Source: Lucinisca nassula (taxonomy: Eukaryota > Mollusca > Bivalvia > Lucinida > Lucinidae). Taken from it: a DNA stretch of 64,000 bases. The position numbers were made by a program, and so were the translations under genes. Below, in pieces: positions 11,841 to 22,114 of this stretch (position 1 is its first letter; each line of letters begins with the position of its first letter). Under the pieces are notes generated by a model. It had not been told where the DNA came from. It did not search any database and saw nothing but the letters and a program-made list of their open reading frames with translations. The stretch spans positions 99,850,316-99,914,315 of the forward strand of contig OY757011.1 of NCBI GenBank assembly GCA_963580285.1. The letters are read 5' to 3'.

Positions 11841-12930
11841 CGAGGACTGTTCAAATATGAATGCAAGTAGAACGTTTTCTCATGCACTAATGCGAAAATC
11901 ACCTGGAAATAAATATCACAGCATAGAAAAACATTTTACCTATACATTGATACCAAATCTGTTAAAATCCTTCCACTTTAGCCATGTATATCATTCGATA
12001 AACACTGTCTACTCTTGTATACTAATACAAAACATGGTTGGAAGAAAGTCAGAGTACGCCTTTGAAATACGGTCCTATATTAAGAATTGTTGTACATGTA
12101 TTCTTGGTATATGGTGCAAAGACATTTTTGATGAAATATGTTCGGTTTATGGGCATAATGAAATGTCTTTTCCGACAGTTTTTTGTTGGTGTAAGAAATT
12201 CAGCTGTGGGCTAGGCTTAACAGAAGATGAACCACCACATGATCGTTGGCCGAAAAGAGCAACATCTGCCAAGATGGTTGCTAGAGTGAAAGAAACAGTT
12301 GCTACCGATGCACGATACACCACTAGGCAAATAGCTAGTATGGTTGGCATCTCATTAGGAGCAGCTCATACAATTCTGAAACGGGATTTGAAAATGAGAA
12401 AGATCTGTGCTAGATGGATTCCCCATCTGTTGACAGATGAGCAGAAAAAGACATGCGTTCAGTGCTCCAAGAAGTTGCTTAAAAAGTTTCCAAATTACAA
12501 TGCACGGTCTTTCGCTGATGTCGTCACAGGTGACGAGACAAGGGTTCACTTTTTTGAGCCAAAACGAAAGATTCAGAACAAAATATGGGCAACAAAGTAT
12601 TGCAAAAGACCATGGATTGCAAAGCGGACCATGAGCGTCAAGATGGTAATGTATGCCATAGTCTTTTCAAATCAGGGCCCTGCTATTCAGGTTGCTGTGC
12701 CTAAAGGCAAATCTGTAAATGCGAAGTTTTACAAGAATAAAGTTCTTTGAAAATTGAAGAAATATTTCAAAGAACGAAGACCCGCGATTGGTTTGGCAAA
12801 TGTCAGATGCTACATGACAATGCGTCGTCGCACAAGGTGTTCATTGTGCAAGACTATCTGAAGCAGGAAAAGGTTGTTGAACTCCCTCACCCCCCGTATT
12901 CCCCAGACCTTGCCCCGTGTCAGAAATGGG
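11841..12930 (+). pseudogene. mariner-family transposase pseudogene
   Basis: A terminal repeat typical of mariner elements (CGAGGACTGTTCAAATATGA) follows TA at 11839-11840. The frame from 11857 contains the N-terminal HTH region, a degraded DE-P-RWP linker, a second HTH (TTRQIASMVGISLGAAHTIL), TGDETRVHFFEPKRKIQNK with the first catalytic Asp, then a TGA stop at 12748-12750. The homologous sequence continues in frame (KLKKYFKERRPAIGLANVR), then shifts frame into MLHDNASSHK with the second Asp and ELPHPPYSPDLAPC. There the third Asp should follow but unrelated sequence begins. One stop, one frameshift and a lost C-terminus make it inactive. Resembles the Hsmar/Mos group. Confidence 0.88.
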
Positions 12931-12967
12931 TGTGGCTAAACAGAATATTCAGCAGGATAAGGATTAA
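12926..12967 (+). mobile_element. fragment of MITE family 1 fused to the mariner relic
   Basis: CAGAAATGGGTGTGGCTAAA and ATATTCAGCAGGATAAGG then ATTAA equal the right end of MITE family 1 (compare 20811-20863). It replaces the transposase sequence exactly where the third catalytic Asp codon is expected and ends about 8 bp from the splice donor of the next B3GNTL1 exon. Confidence 0.75.
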
Positions 12968-12980
12968 ATACACAACTTAC

Positions 12981-13045
12981 AGCATCTAAAAAGCAGAGGA
13001 AATTTCCTGATGATTGCTTGACTGCTCTGTTCTTGGCATAGCCAA
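12981..13045 (-). CDS. B3GNTL1: B3GNTL1 (QTGAL) exon: VGYAKN segment
   Basis: TTTTTCAG acceptor and GTAAGT donor bracket 65 nt. It opens with two bases that complete the Val codon begun in the previous exon, then GYAKNRAVKQSSGNFLCFLD and A, ending phase 0. GYAKN..A...SSG..LCFLD is the conserved block of B3GNTL1 before its DxD-like site. A mobile fragment ends about 8 bp from the donor and a pogo-type MITE starts 63 bp beyond the acceptor side, so this exon is tightly boxed in by transposons. Confidence 0.93.
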
Positions 13046-13108
13046 CTGAAAAATGAAGCAAAGGTTATAAAAGGTTGATGATATTTTAAGAAACATTGAA
13101 TATGACTA

Positions 13109-13430
13109 CCGTATTAGCCCTAATTACCGCACTGTGCTTTTAGTATTTTCAAAGTCGTGTCAAAAAGTTGTGGTGAAAATTGTACCTAATTAGCGCACAC
13201 TTGACAGGAAAACAGTAGCTTTCGAGATTACACATACTGATATATAATGGGACGGAAAAGGATACTTAAGCATTGCCTTCACTGTTGAAGAAATAACGCT
13301 AAATTTTTTATAGATTTACTGTGAGAACTTCAAGGAGAGGTTATTGTAAAGCTTGTGTTTATGCATTTCCTTTTCAAAAATTGCTTCAGTGTGCTTGTAG
13401 GAGCATGTGCGGTAATTAGGGCGAATACGG
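13109..13430. mobile_element. pogo/Tigger-type MITE, TA duplication
   Basis: TA then CCGTATTAGCCCTAATTACC at the left; GGTAATTAGGGCGAATACGG then TA at the right. The 322-bp body has an extra internal inverted motif (CCTAATTAGCGCAC). The CCGTA end resembles that of the pogo element at 32378. Non-coding. Confidence 0.85.
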
Positions 13431-13623
13431 TAACCACATTTCAAGATAAACCAATCTCAGGAAAAGAGGGCCACATGGAAGATTAGTACTACATGTAGTA
13501 CTGAATGAGTTACCCTCTATAAACAAGGTTGATTATCATTATTATCATTCTTATCATCTCTTGCTTTTGCTTCCATTTCTGTCTACTATTCATATACCGC
13601 AAAAATATTCCTAACTACATTAA

Positions 13624-13776
13624 GTGAGTGTTTTGAGTTCCACCAACAGCTAAGATCATACAGAGACGGGACCTCGGTTTAAAGACCCATCCAAAAGTCT
13701 GGAGAAGCCCGGGATCGATCCTGCGACAACTGGTTTACAAGGTGAGTAGCGTAACCACTACACCACGGAGGCTTCT
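13624..13776 (-). mobile_element. tRNA-derived SINE B with 14-bp target duplication
   Basis: On the minus strand: GGAGGCCTCCGTG-type start, A box TGGTGTAGTGGTTACGC, B box GGATCGATCCC. Flanked by perfect direct repeats CCTAACTACATTAA at 13610-13623 and 13777-13790. Another copy at 23189-23353. Confidence 0.9.
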
Positions 13777-13790
13777 CCTAACTACATTAA

Positions 13791-13997
13791 CCAACCCCAA
13801 AACAGGTAGTTTGCAAACAGTGCAGGCTCAGATCAGATGCAAATGAATGTGGCATCTGATTAGGGCCTACACTATTTGCAAAATTTTCAGCTAATTTTCA
13901 AACAGTTTTTGAGGAAAACACAACCTGACACCCCTATAATTTGAAATGGACTCCTGCTGTATGTAAGGAAGAAGATTCCATTTGGTACAAAAAGGGT
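13791..13997 (-). mobile_element. piggyBac-type MITE family 2
   Basis: Contains GCAAACAGTGCAGGCTCAGA, its hairpin partner, AACCTGACACCCCTA and the end CCATTTGGTACAAAAAGGG followed by TTAA (13998-14001). The left TTAA coincides with the SINE target duplication. Confidence 0.75.
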
Positions 13998-14019
13998 TTA
14001 AGACCAATAAAAGTGAACC

Positions 14020-14445
14020 TTTTATCCTGATGAATTAGACAACCAATCCTTTGCATTTGGTGTAGATCCAGATCAGATGGTTGGATCTACCGTTACAATA
14101 ACATACCCATGCGACATAGTGCATTTTCACATCTCCAAAAGGGCTACTTTTCTGATGAATATCTGTGATATTTTTCTTATTTATACTTCCAACATAGGTT
14201 ATTGGTGCTCGTTAGAACTGCCTCCTTGAGGCGGTTCTAACGTGTACCCACATCCTACATGTATGTCTGTATACCCGAGTATTCTCTATATAAAGTGGGG
14301 TTTAGGGGGGGGCGTTCATTTCGTGGACTTGTTCATATGATGCACTGTTTGTCATCCAGTTTGTGAACTGAGGTTATATAATTGGTGGACAGTTAGAAAT
14401 GGACGTGGCTAAATTAATTTATTAGCAGGATAAGGATTAAGACTA
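14020..14445. mobile_element. broken MITE family 1 copy containing hairpin family B
   Basis: Left half AACCTTTTATCCTGATGAAT and AGATCCAGATCAGATGG, and right half ending TTAGCAGGATAAGGATTAA, are separated by extra sequence. Within it is a hairpin near 14203-14250 (GCTCGTTAGAACTGCCTC / GAGGCGGTTCTAACG). That hairpin recurs at 14599-14645, 33636-33665 and 60600-60755. Confidence 0.6.
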
Positions 14446-14465
14446 ATTCTTCTTTAAAAGACATA

Positions 14466-14790
14466 CAGTAGAACTTCAATGGCTCGAACATTGATGGCTC
14501 GTTTACCATAGATGAGTCGAACACATTCTTGAGTCCCTAGCAAAATCCTCTCATTAAGGAGATTTTAGTCTTTTATCTTGCAAATGTTTGCTGTGTGTAC
14601 TCATTAGAATTGCCTCGATGAGGTGATTCTATTGAGTACACACAGCATACATTTTCATTATAGAACACCGAAAGATGTTAAAAAATATCAAGTTATGCCT
14701 CCTGGCAGTAATCGTCAGTGGCTCGAACTACCCCTGTCTCGAACAGATTTTCGAGGTCCCAAAGGTGTTCGAGCCATTGAAATTCGACTG
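14466..14790. mobile_element. pogo/Tigger-type MITE, TA duplication
   Basis: TA then CAGTAGAACTTCAATGGCTC; right end GAGCCATTGAAATTCGACTG then TA. 325 bp, with hairpin family B nested inside (14599-14645). The CAGTRGAAC start is typical of Tigger-derived MITEs. Confidence 0.85.
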
Positions 14791-15106
14791 TATACATGTA
14801 AAAGGTTTCAGTGATTATGTCTTGGTTTTTCTATACCAATTGTGCTTTTGTAAGAGACCACCTAGGGACTTAAAGACCACTTTCAAAACAGTCCAAACGG
14901 TGGTCCAAATACAGGAATTTTATTGTATTAGCCATTTATCTAGCCTACTTTATAAAAATTAATATAACCTCAGGAGCTGTAGCAAAAGGGGAAACTATTT
15001 ATGGAAACTGAGTGACATTCATAGAAACTGAAGCCTTTTGTAACAAAGAGATATTCTTTCAGATAAGAATTTATTCCTGCTCTGTGAAGGGAGTGAAATC
15101 CATTAA

Positions 15107-15323
15107 CCTTTATATGCCAAGAAAACTACATCTGAAAATGTCTTCTGCATATGTCCTCTGCTGAATCTTCTTGGAAACTTTTCAGAAATATTTTTTCATA
15201 TAGTGTGGACCCAGATCCTAGAGGAGCAGTCTAATCTGGGTCTACACAATTTGCAAAAATGACTTTTAAGAAACGGTCAGACGACAAGGCAGACGACAAT
15301 TGTCGTGATTGGCTTTTTATGGG
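15107..15323. mobile_element. piggyBac-type MITE family 3
   Basis: TTAA (15103-15106), CCTTTATATGCCAAG; right ATTGGCTTTTTATGGG, TTAA (15324-15327). The central hairpin uses GTGTGGACCCAGATCC / CTGGGTCTACACA. 217 bp, non-coding. Confidence 0.8.
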
Positions 15324-15366
15324 TTAAGGGCTTATAATTTTTGCAAGTAATTTCCTAAGACGCATG

Positions 15367-15600
15367 TTTTAAACTTGTCCTGCTGAATAAATTTAATGAC
15401 ACCCATTTCTGATTTTCAACCAGTCAGATTACACTGTATATATATATAGAAATACATACATACATAAATATAGGGTCCTCAATGTTAAATTTCCGTAAGC
15501 AATTGTTGGGTCTTGGACTCAACAATTGATATATTTGGACCCAACAATTGATCAGGACCCGACATATATATAGCATGTTTTTGCATAAGGAACACTTAAA
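15367..15600. repeat. MITE family 1 left half followed by AATTG-GGGTC hairpins
   Basis: CTTGTCCTGCTGAATAAATT and CCATTTCTGATTTTCAACCA match MITE family 1. They are followed by a TATA/CATA microsatellite and repeated AACAATTG-GACCC motifs in both orientations (15500-15560). The right half of the MITE is absent. Confidence 0.55.
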
Positions 15601-15699
15601 AGATCAACTACCATATTCATTTTTGCAAATGCCATAATAAATGAATAAGATCTTGCAGCCTGTTGAAGTTGAAGACAGTGCTAAAACATCACATGTTAA

Positions 15700-15905
15700 C
15701 CCTTATGATGCTGTTCACGACAACCCCTATCTTTGGAAACAGTGTAGATCCAGATCAGATGGCTTCTGAAGAAGCCATCTGATCAGGATCTACACTGTTT
15801 GACATTAAGTTAATGGATTTGCAGGAATAAATTACATCAAGTAATCTGATTGGTTCAAAGTCAGAAATGGGTAGGGGCTAAACTGAATATTCAGCAAGAG
15901 AAGGG
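15700..15905 (+). mobile_element. piggyBac-type MITE family 1
   Basis: TTAA, CCCTTATGATGCTG ... ATTCAGCAAGAGAAGGG, TTAA. Central hairpin AACAGTGTAGATCCAGATCA / GATCAGGATCTACACTG with GGCTTCTGAAGAAGCC loop stem. 206 bp. Confidence 0.88.
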
Positions 15906-16041
15906 TTAACATATTTTTTGAACTCTTTTATGACATAGAGGGACATGTTCGAGCTCTGTGTACAGGTATATTGAGGAATGAGTGCTTGAAGACTTATGCC
16001 AACTTTGGACATGTTTGCTTTAATAACAACAGAACTCTTAC

Positions 16042-16141
16042 CTCCTCTGGGTGACTCGGAATTATGTCCCCCTATGACAACTTGAACACCACCAACTTCT
16101 AGCTTTTCTTTCCAGTTTTCCAGTATCTCCTCTGAAGAGTC
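16042..16141 (-). CDS. B3GNTL1: B3GNTL1 (QTGAL) exon: DSSEE-GGHNS segment
   Basis: Acceptor GATAAACAG and donor GTAAGA bracket 100 nt. It encodes DSSEEILENWKEKLEVGGVQ followed by VVIGGHNSESPRG and one extra base (phase 1). The split codon is completed as Val by the exon at 12981-13045. The GGHNSESPRGVGYAKN junction is the family's hallmark block near the nucleotide-sugar site. Entering phase 0 fits the upstream exon ending FNDASK. Confidence 0.94.
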
Positions 16142-16435
16142 CTGTTTATCACATAAATGGTGTCAAAATGTCATTGCATTATGAAAACACGCTTATACAA
16201 TAAATACACTGTAAACTAAAATTTTCAGATGAAAAATTGTGATCGTTTTACTTATTTCTGCTCAAAATATAGATTGCAGGTACTTGTTAGAACTGCCTCA
16301 TCAAGCAGAAATAAGAAAAATAAGGTTTACCCCTGTAATCCCTAGTTTTACTATATAAAAGTGGGGTTCAAGGCGGTCAAAAAACAGACATGTTTTCGTG
16401 ATGACATTTTACATAATCAAATGACTGACCACACA

Positions 16436-16745
16436 GCCTTGGTAGCTCAGTCGGATGCATGTCTGACTGGTGATCAGAATGCGAGTTTGATACCTGCCGG
16501 GGTCGGCAACATTTTCGCGGAGATTGATCATGAAATCTTTCCAACAGTCAGTCTCTCCCTTCTGCTGATTCAAGAAGGGCAATTGTCCGTTTCTGGCGAA
16601 AGAATGTGCACTGTACTGGTTAACCACTTACATGTACATATAAGCCTGCCCAGGAAAAGTGTGGATAGGTAAACTGACCAGCTCAAAACATGACCTAAAT
16701 AGTATTGGCTGGGCCTTTAAACTCCAATACAAACAAACAAACAAG
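16436..16745 (+). mobile_element. tRNA-derived SINE A
   Basis: A box TTGGTAGCTCAGTCGGATG, B box GCGAGTTTGATACCTG, body CTGATTCAAGAAGGGCAATT, GGTTAACCACTT and a CAAACAAACAAACAA tail. The 3' part CATGACCTAAATAGTATTGG resembles the tail region of the LE family, suggesting a shared 3' domain. Confidence 0.85.
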
Positions 16746-16778
16746 ACAACACTAGTTGGTCTATTAATTTGTCTTTAA

Positions 16779-16983
16779 CCCTTGTCCTGCTAATCCCGGA
16801 TATGCCTTATCTTTGAAACAATGTAGATCCAGATCAGATGGCTTCTGACGAAGCCATCTGATCAGGATCTACATTGTTTGCCATTCAGATTGTGAATTTG
16901 TTGCAATAATTTGCATCAAGTAATCTGATTGGTAGATAATCGACAGTGGGTGTGGCATGTATGAATATTCAGCAAAACAAGGG
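16779..16983 (+). mobile_element. piggyBac-type MITE family 1
   Basis: TTAA, CCCTTGTCCTGC ... ATTCAGCAAAACAAGGG, TTAA (16984-16987). The hairpin with GGCTTCTGACGAAGCC is nearly identical to that of the copy at 15700. Confidence 0.87.
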
Positions 16984-17303
16984 TTAAGTGTAGGCTGGAA
17001 AAACTGTCCTGAGCTTGAACTTCGATTTTTCCATACTGAAACCTCTTGCTAATATCCCCTCATTATGCTATTTATTATCCTATATTTATCATAAGACGTT
17101 GTGTCTGAGAATGTAATAACGCCATGCATTAAATTTGGTAATCCACTAGTTGATTAAATATGCAAATTAGTTGGATACGCCCCTTAATGTTACATGTATG
17201 ATGTCCTTAACGATGTTGCCTTTACTAATGGCAGAATATTGACATTTTTTGTTAAACAATGTCATAAAATGTGTTAGAAATGTCATATGATAAATAGAAT
17301 ATT

Positions 17304-17440
17304 GCATTCATGCTCATGTATTACTATTTATTAAACAGGTTGAGGAAAAGGGATTAAATGCTCAGCAAAGCCTCACATATTATCCTTTTCCTCAACCCCT
17401 TTAATAAATTCAATGATACATTACATGAACACTCATATAA
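17304..17440. repeat. ~60-bp-arm hairpin
   Basis: TTATTAAACAGGTTGAGGAA...AAGG pairs with CCTTTTCCTCAACCCCTTTA; imperfect pairing extends to CATGTATTAC / a diverged partner. No TTAA or TA duplication visible. Probably a MITE. Confidence 0.65.
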
Positions 17441-17756
17441 AAACCTCTATATGCCTAGCCTTCCAAACATGGGACACTGCTAAACGGTAAAGACCCTGAT
17501 TAGATGCCCATTGTCTGCTTAATGCAGAAAAACAACATAAAACTCGAAATGAATAAAATACATGTAAGCCTGGCACCCCATATATTGTAACCGGAGCTCT
17601 CCAAAGCTCTGGTGGAAGAAACTATTAGTTGAGCCGCGCCAAGCGAATTTGTGTCTTCGAGCATGCCGTCATGACAAACTTTAACTGCGCATGCCCAGCC
17701 ATTCAGAGGGGCCAGGGATATGGCTTTCTGCCTGAAGATTCCTCTTGATTCACTGC

Positions 17757-17841
17757 TTGTATGAGTGAGCAGTGAAGGTTCTGGCGAGACTGCGCGGATG
17801 CGCAGGCTCGCCTGAACCTTCGCTGCTCGCATAAGCGATAA
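17757..17841. repeat. GC-rich ~40-bp-arm hairpin
   Basis: GAGCAGTGAAGGTTCTGGCG pairs with CGCCTGAACCTTCGCTGCTC around GCGCGGATGCGC. The surrounding 17580-17880 stretch is GC-richer than its neighbours, but no promoter or exon could be supported. Confidence 0.65.
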
Positions 17842-18119
17842 GTACCAAAATCGCTTGATGGGGCCCAGTTAGTAAAGGGACAATAATACAAAAAATTTTA
17901 ACCTAATTTGCATGCTACTTACGTTTATTGGTCAGTGCTGATCACATGGACATCAGCAGTATAAGAACTTTTGTATATAATAAATACCGGGTCGACCGAC
18001 ATATACATCAACCCAAAAGTTGTATATCAAAATACATTACAGTTCACTTAGTTAGGAAGTCAAAGGATGTGGCTCTGTAATAATGCAATGCTTTCAACTG
18101 AAGCTTTTATCAATCTGTA
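17842..18119. other. no gene recognised
   Basis: AT-rich intronic DNA of B3GNTL1; nothing supported. Confidence 0.5.
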
Positions 18120-18891
18120 TTATTACACAACAACATCATTATAACACTGTTCGCTATAACACTATTTTGGATAAAAAAGTCTTCAAGTTGGATCCATAAA
18201 AGTACTGATTATATAGAAAAATGACCATAAATTTGTATAATCTACAGTGCAACCTCCATTAAACAACCATCCTGGGAAAACTCCAAAACTTGCTGTTGAA
18301 GGGAGGTGGCTGTTCAAAAGAGGGGAATGTCTGGGATGATGTATGGATTGTTACTGGGATGATGTATGGATTATTATCGACAGACATAAATTGGTGATTA
18401 ATGAAGACAGCTCAACATGGCTGTACTAAGAGAAAAATAAATGATGGAGAGATGTCAACTGAACTCTCTGCATCATTTATGTTTCTTTTCACTTGCTTAT
18501 AATACAGATATCACAACTGTAATTATGGGAAAATAAATTTTGAAATAAATAAATACACCAGAAGAAAAATTCCTATTTTTACAGTAAAAGTAAATTACAT
18601 CTGATTTTTGCTATTGAGTTAACTCTGGCTGTTCAATAGAGGGAATTTAGATTTGATAAGGTGGCTGCTGGCTGGAGGAGAGGCGACTGCTGAGCAGAGG
18701 TAAAATATATAGTTAAATGCTATGGGAGGAATTATTGTGGCTGCTGTAGAGAGGTGGCTGCTTAACAGAGGTGACCATTAGTGGAGGTTTTACTGTATAC
18801 ATTTTTGTTTGGACATAACATGATTGTTTAACTAACACTGGTTCTGCTATGGACCCCATTAATAGTGTTATAAAGAGGCTGTGGTGTACTG
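18120..18891. mobile_element. pogo/Tigger-type MITE interrupted by another
   Basis: Left CATTATAACACTGTTCGC and right AATAGTGTTATAAAGAGGCT...GTACTG then TA look like degraded inverted ends of one element. The 552-bp MITE at 18244-18795 lies between them. The left border is diverged. Confidence 0.5.
18244..18795. mobile_element. pogo/Tigger-type MITE, TA duplication
   Basis: TA (18242-18243), CAGTGCAACCTCCATTAAAC; right TTAGTGGAGGTTTTACTG, TA. Internal repeated GGTGGCTG motifs (TGGCTGCTTAACAGAGG). Non-coding. Confidence 0.83.
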
Positions 18892-18893
18892 TA

Positions 18894-19280
18894 GGAATGA
18901 ATTTCATTTTTGTGGTATCGATGTGTAAACTTCGGCGAATCACTCGCAAACTGGATAAAGCCCCACTCGTTATAATTCCAATTTTGTCATCGAAATGATT
19001 GGAAAATGTCATCAAAATGACAAATCTTAGGAATTCTGTCGAAAGCGTTAAAATGAACTTACCAACAAGCATGGATGAATGATTATTCAATGAGAAACCA
19101 CCATCTTTGAAAGAAACCCAAGTGAAAAAATGTCAAGTCTTTAAATTCCGTTCGTTTGTCTTCTAACATTTGTCTTCCATCTTTAATCGAATGATCTCAG
19201 CGTCATTTCACTTATACCATGATGTAACGCGCGGGTTTAAACACGCTCTTTGATGTCACGTTATATCACTACCTGTACAG
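18894..19280. other. no gene recognised
   Basis: Unique-looking intronic sequence. A 125-codon minus-strand frame starting here is partly MITE sequence and has no domain. Confidence 0.4.
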
Positions 19281-19440
19281 GCCTCCGTGGCCTAGTGGAT
19301 AAGAGCGCTGACTCTTAATCATTAAGTCTCTCACCGCTATGGGTTCGAGCCTGGCGTCAGGTCATGTGAGACGCCCAACATTCTGACGCCAAATATAATC
19401 AGTCAGTATATTTAGTATAAGCTGACCGTAATTTTTCCTA
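19281..19440 (+). mobile_element. tRNA-derived SINE C
   Basis: Starts GCCTCCGTGGCCTAGTGGAT (A box), then AAGAGCGCTGACTC and B box GGGTTCGAGCCTGGC. The first ~75 nt still read like a tRNA. A longer minus-strand copy is at 25110-25293. Confidence 0.85.
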
Positions 19441-19709
19441 TATTTTTTCCGTAATTTTCTAATTTTTCCAGTAATAAAGCTTTTGCCATTTTCCTAGTTG
19501 TCCTGTTCATTGATAAAAGTGCAATGTCACAATGTCTTGATAAAGTCCTGATATCCACGTCCTGAGATAGCATATCTTTATCAGGTCAATGTGCTACAAT
19601 GCAATATATATAGGGGATAACTGATAAAATCTGTTTGTCTTTTTGCCAATAGTAATAAGAAGAAAAAAAATAACTGCCACTAAACTGGAACCTTTAGATA
19701 TGTATTTAA

Positions 19710-20333
19710 CCCTTTACCACTCAGGGATTTTGTGAATTTCACTAATTTTCACAGTGTTGCACCTGACAGCAACTTCAACCAACCATTGTTTCATAATGGA
19801 TGGTCTGTTTTACACCAAACTCGGTATGAATGTTCATTGGGCAGTAGCCTTTCAAATGCAACCTTTCATGACTTGATCATTGTTGTCATGGTAAAGAGGG
19901 GGCATCTCAAAGTTGGCAAAAAGTGTGTTTTCACATGAATTTTTGACCACATTTCAATCTGCACACAGCTGTCAAGGCAACAACTAAGGTGTTTGGCACT
20001 GGCCATTTTCACTGTTTGCAGCATGTTATATCAGCATCAATTTTCAGGCGTTTTGGACCCCAGACACCCTCAGATATAAATTTTAGCAGCCGGTTGGGCC
20101 ATACACCCAAAATTTTTCGGGATGTGAGGGGGGCGTTGCCCCCCTTCAATCCCCCCAAGAATATTTTTAGTGGGGAGGCGCGCGAAAAAACAGGTCACTT
20201 TTTTGCCCAACAAATCCTAAAGCAAACATAGCTATCCAGGGGTAGAAATGCAGATTTTAGGTGCTTCTGGGGCTTAAAATGGGGGGGGGGGGTGGTGCAG
20301 ACACGTAAAAACACGTATCTGAGTGGTAAAGGG
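19710..20333. mobile_element. piggyBac-type non-autonomous element, 624 bp
   Basis: TTAA (19706-19709) then CCCTTTACCACTCAGGG; right CTGAGTGGTAAAGGG then TTAA (20334-20337). The G12 run near 20280 and the CGCGCGAAAAAACAGG stretch are internal. No transposase. Confidence 0.85.
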
Positions 20334-20662
20334 TTAAACAAAAAATATTCTTAATTTCAGCTGGTTTTAATAGCGCAGTTTTACTGTGTCTTGCCCCAGA
20401 GTCAAACTGTTCAAAACTAACAATGGCATTAGTTACAGTAGCATTAAAATTTTGATATTCCAATATGGCAAATAGATGTATGCTGATATTTTTGCTGAAA
20501 AAATGTGAATAGCTTTTGTTGACTTGTGTATACATATTAAGGAATGTATAGTGTTATAATATACATGTACATGCTCTTTATGCCAACTCATATTTTTTTC
20601 AGCAAAAATATTAGTGCAGAAAATCTTGAAAACATATAAAATGATCAAACTTTTAAGTTTAA

Positions 20663-20859
20663 CCCTTATCCTGTTGTTCACGACAACCTCTATTTTTGAA
20701 AAAATTGTAGATCCAGATCATAAGAAGCCATCAGTCTGATCAGGATCTAGACTATTTGACATTTAATTTGTAGGAATAAATTACATCAAGTAATCTGATT
20801 GGTTCAAAGTCAGAAATGGGTGTGGCTAAAGTATATACATTGTATTCAACAGGAAAGGG
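20663..20859 (+). mobile_element. piggyBac-type MITE family 1
   Basis: TTAA, CCCTTATCCTGTTG ... TATTCAACAGGAAAGGG, TTAA (20860-20863). The right half is the closest visible relative of the fragment fused to the mariner pseudogene. Confidence 0.85.
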
Positions 20860-20945
20860 TTAACAATATGTTAACAAAAGACATTGTAAGTTTTGAAAAA
20901 CTGGCCCCAGAAATTTGTTTCTATTGTAAAAAAAAAAGAAAACAA

Positions 20946-22070
20946 GCAAATTCGTTGAATTGATATCCCCGCCGTATGGGTTTTTCTTGTAGAATGGCAA
21001 GAAAATATATTTGGCCAAAATTAAGAAAAAAAAATTGCGCGTGCATCACGGCAGCATAATAATACATATTTATTTCAAGTTTCATTTTATTCCATGCAAA
21101 AGTTGCTGAGAAGCGGTTCCAGACAAAGTGAGACGACGAAAAATCCAGAATTTTAATCATTTAAGGGGCCATAACTCTGGGTGTAAAAAGTCAATCCGAA
21201 AAAAATTTGTGCGTGCATCACCACAGCATAATAATACATATTTATTTCAAGTTTCATTTAATTCCATGCAATAGTTGCTGAGAAACAGTTCCCGACAAAA
21301 AAGTGAGACGACGAAAAATCCAGAATTTCAATCATTTAAGGGGCCCTAACTCTGGATGTAAAAAGTAAATCCGGAAAAAAAATGCGCGTGCATCACCACA
21401 GCATAATAATACATATTTATTTCAAGTTTCATTTAATTCCATGCAATAGTTGCTGAGAAACGGTTCCGGACAAAGTGAGACGACGAAAAATCCAGAATTT
21501 CGATCATTTAAGGGGCCATAACTCTGGATGTAAAAAGTCAATCCAGAAAAAAATTGCGCGTGCATCACTGCAGCATAATAATACATATTTATTTCACGTT
21601 TCATTTAATTCCATGCAATAGTTGCTGAGAAACAGTTCCGGACAAAGTGAGATGACGAAAAAATCCAGAATTTCAATCATTTAAGGGGCCATAACTCTGG
21701 ATGTAAAAAGTCAATCCGAAAAAAAATTGCGCGTGCATCACTGCAGCATAATAATAAATATTTATTTCAATTTTCATTTAATTCCATGCAATAGTTGCTG
21801 AGAAACGGTTTCAGACAAAGTGAAACGAAGAAAAATCAAGAATTTCAATCATTCAAGGGGCCATAACTCTGGATGTAAAAAGTCAATCCGAAAAAAAAAT
21901 TGTGCGTGCATCACCACAGCATAATAATACATATTTATAAGTTTCATTTAATTCCATGCAATAGTTGCTGAGAAACGGTTCCGGACAAAGTGTGACGGAC
22001 GGACGGAAAGATGGATGGACGGATGGACAACGCCAAAACTATATCCCTCCGCCTTCGGCGAGGGATAAAA
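20946..22070 (+). mobile_element. element Z: ~174-bp tandem array with terminal hairpin
   Basis: Five to six units (GGGGCCATAACTCTGGATGT; GCGTGCATCACCACAGCATA; GTTGCTGAGAAACGGTTCC) are followed by GGACGGACGG-type sequence and the hairpin CCCTCCGCCTTCGGCGAGGG then ATAAAA. The architecture (leader, tandem array, GACGGACGG, hairpin, A-run) parallels the GGTGAGCTAA elements. Lies in the intron just downstream of a B3GNTL1 exon. Confidence 0.8.
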
Positions 22071-22114
22071 AGGCAAAAAATATGTCAAGTGTATCAATTT
22101 CCTTCATAACTTAC

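Noticed and set aside
19281..19356. Functional tRNA gene
   Set aside because: Only the A and B boxes are convincing; it is joined to a longer repeat found also at 25110-25293, so it is a SINE head.
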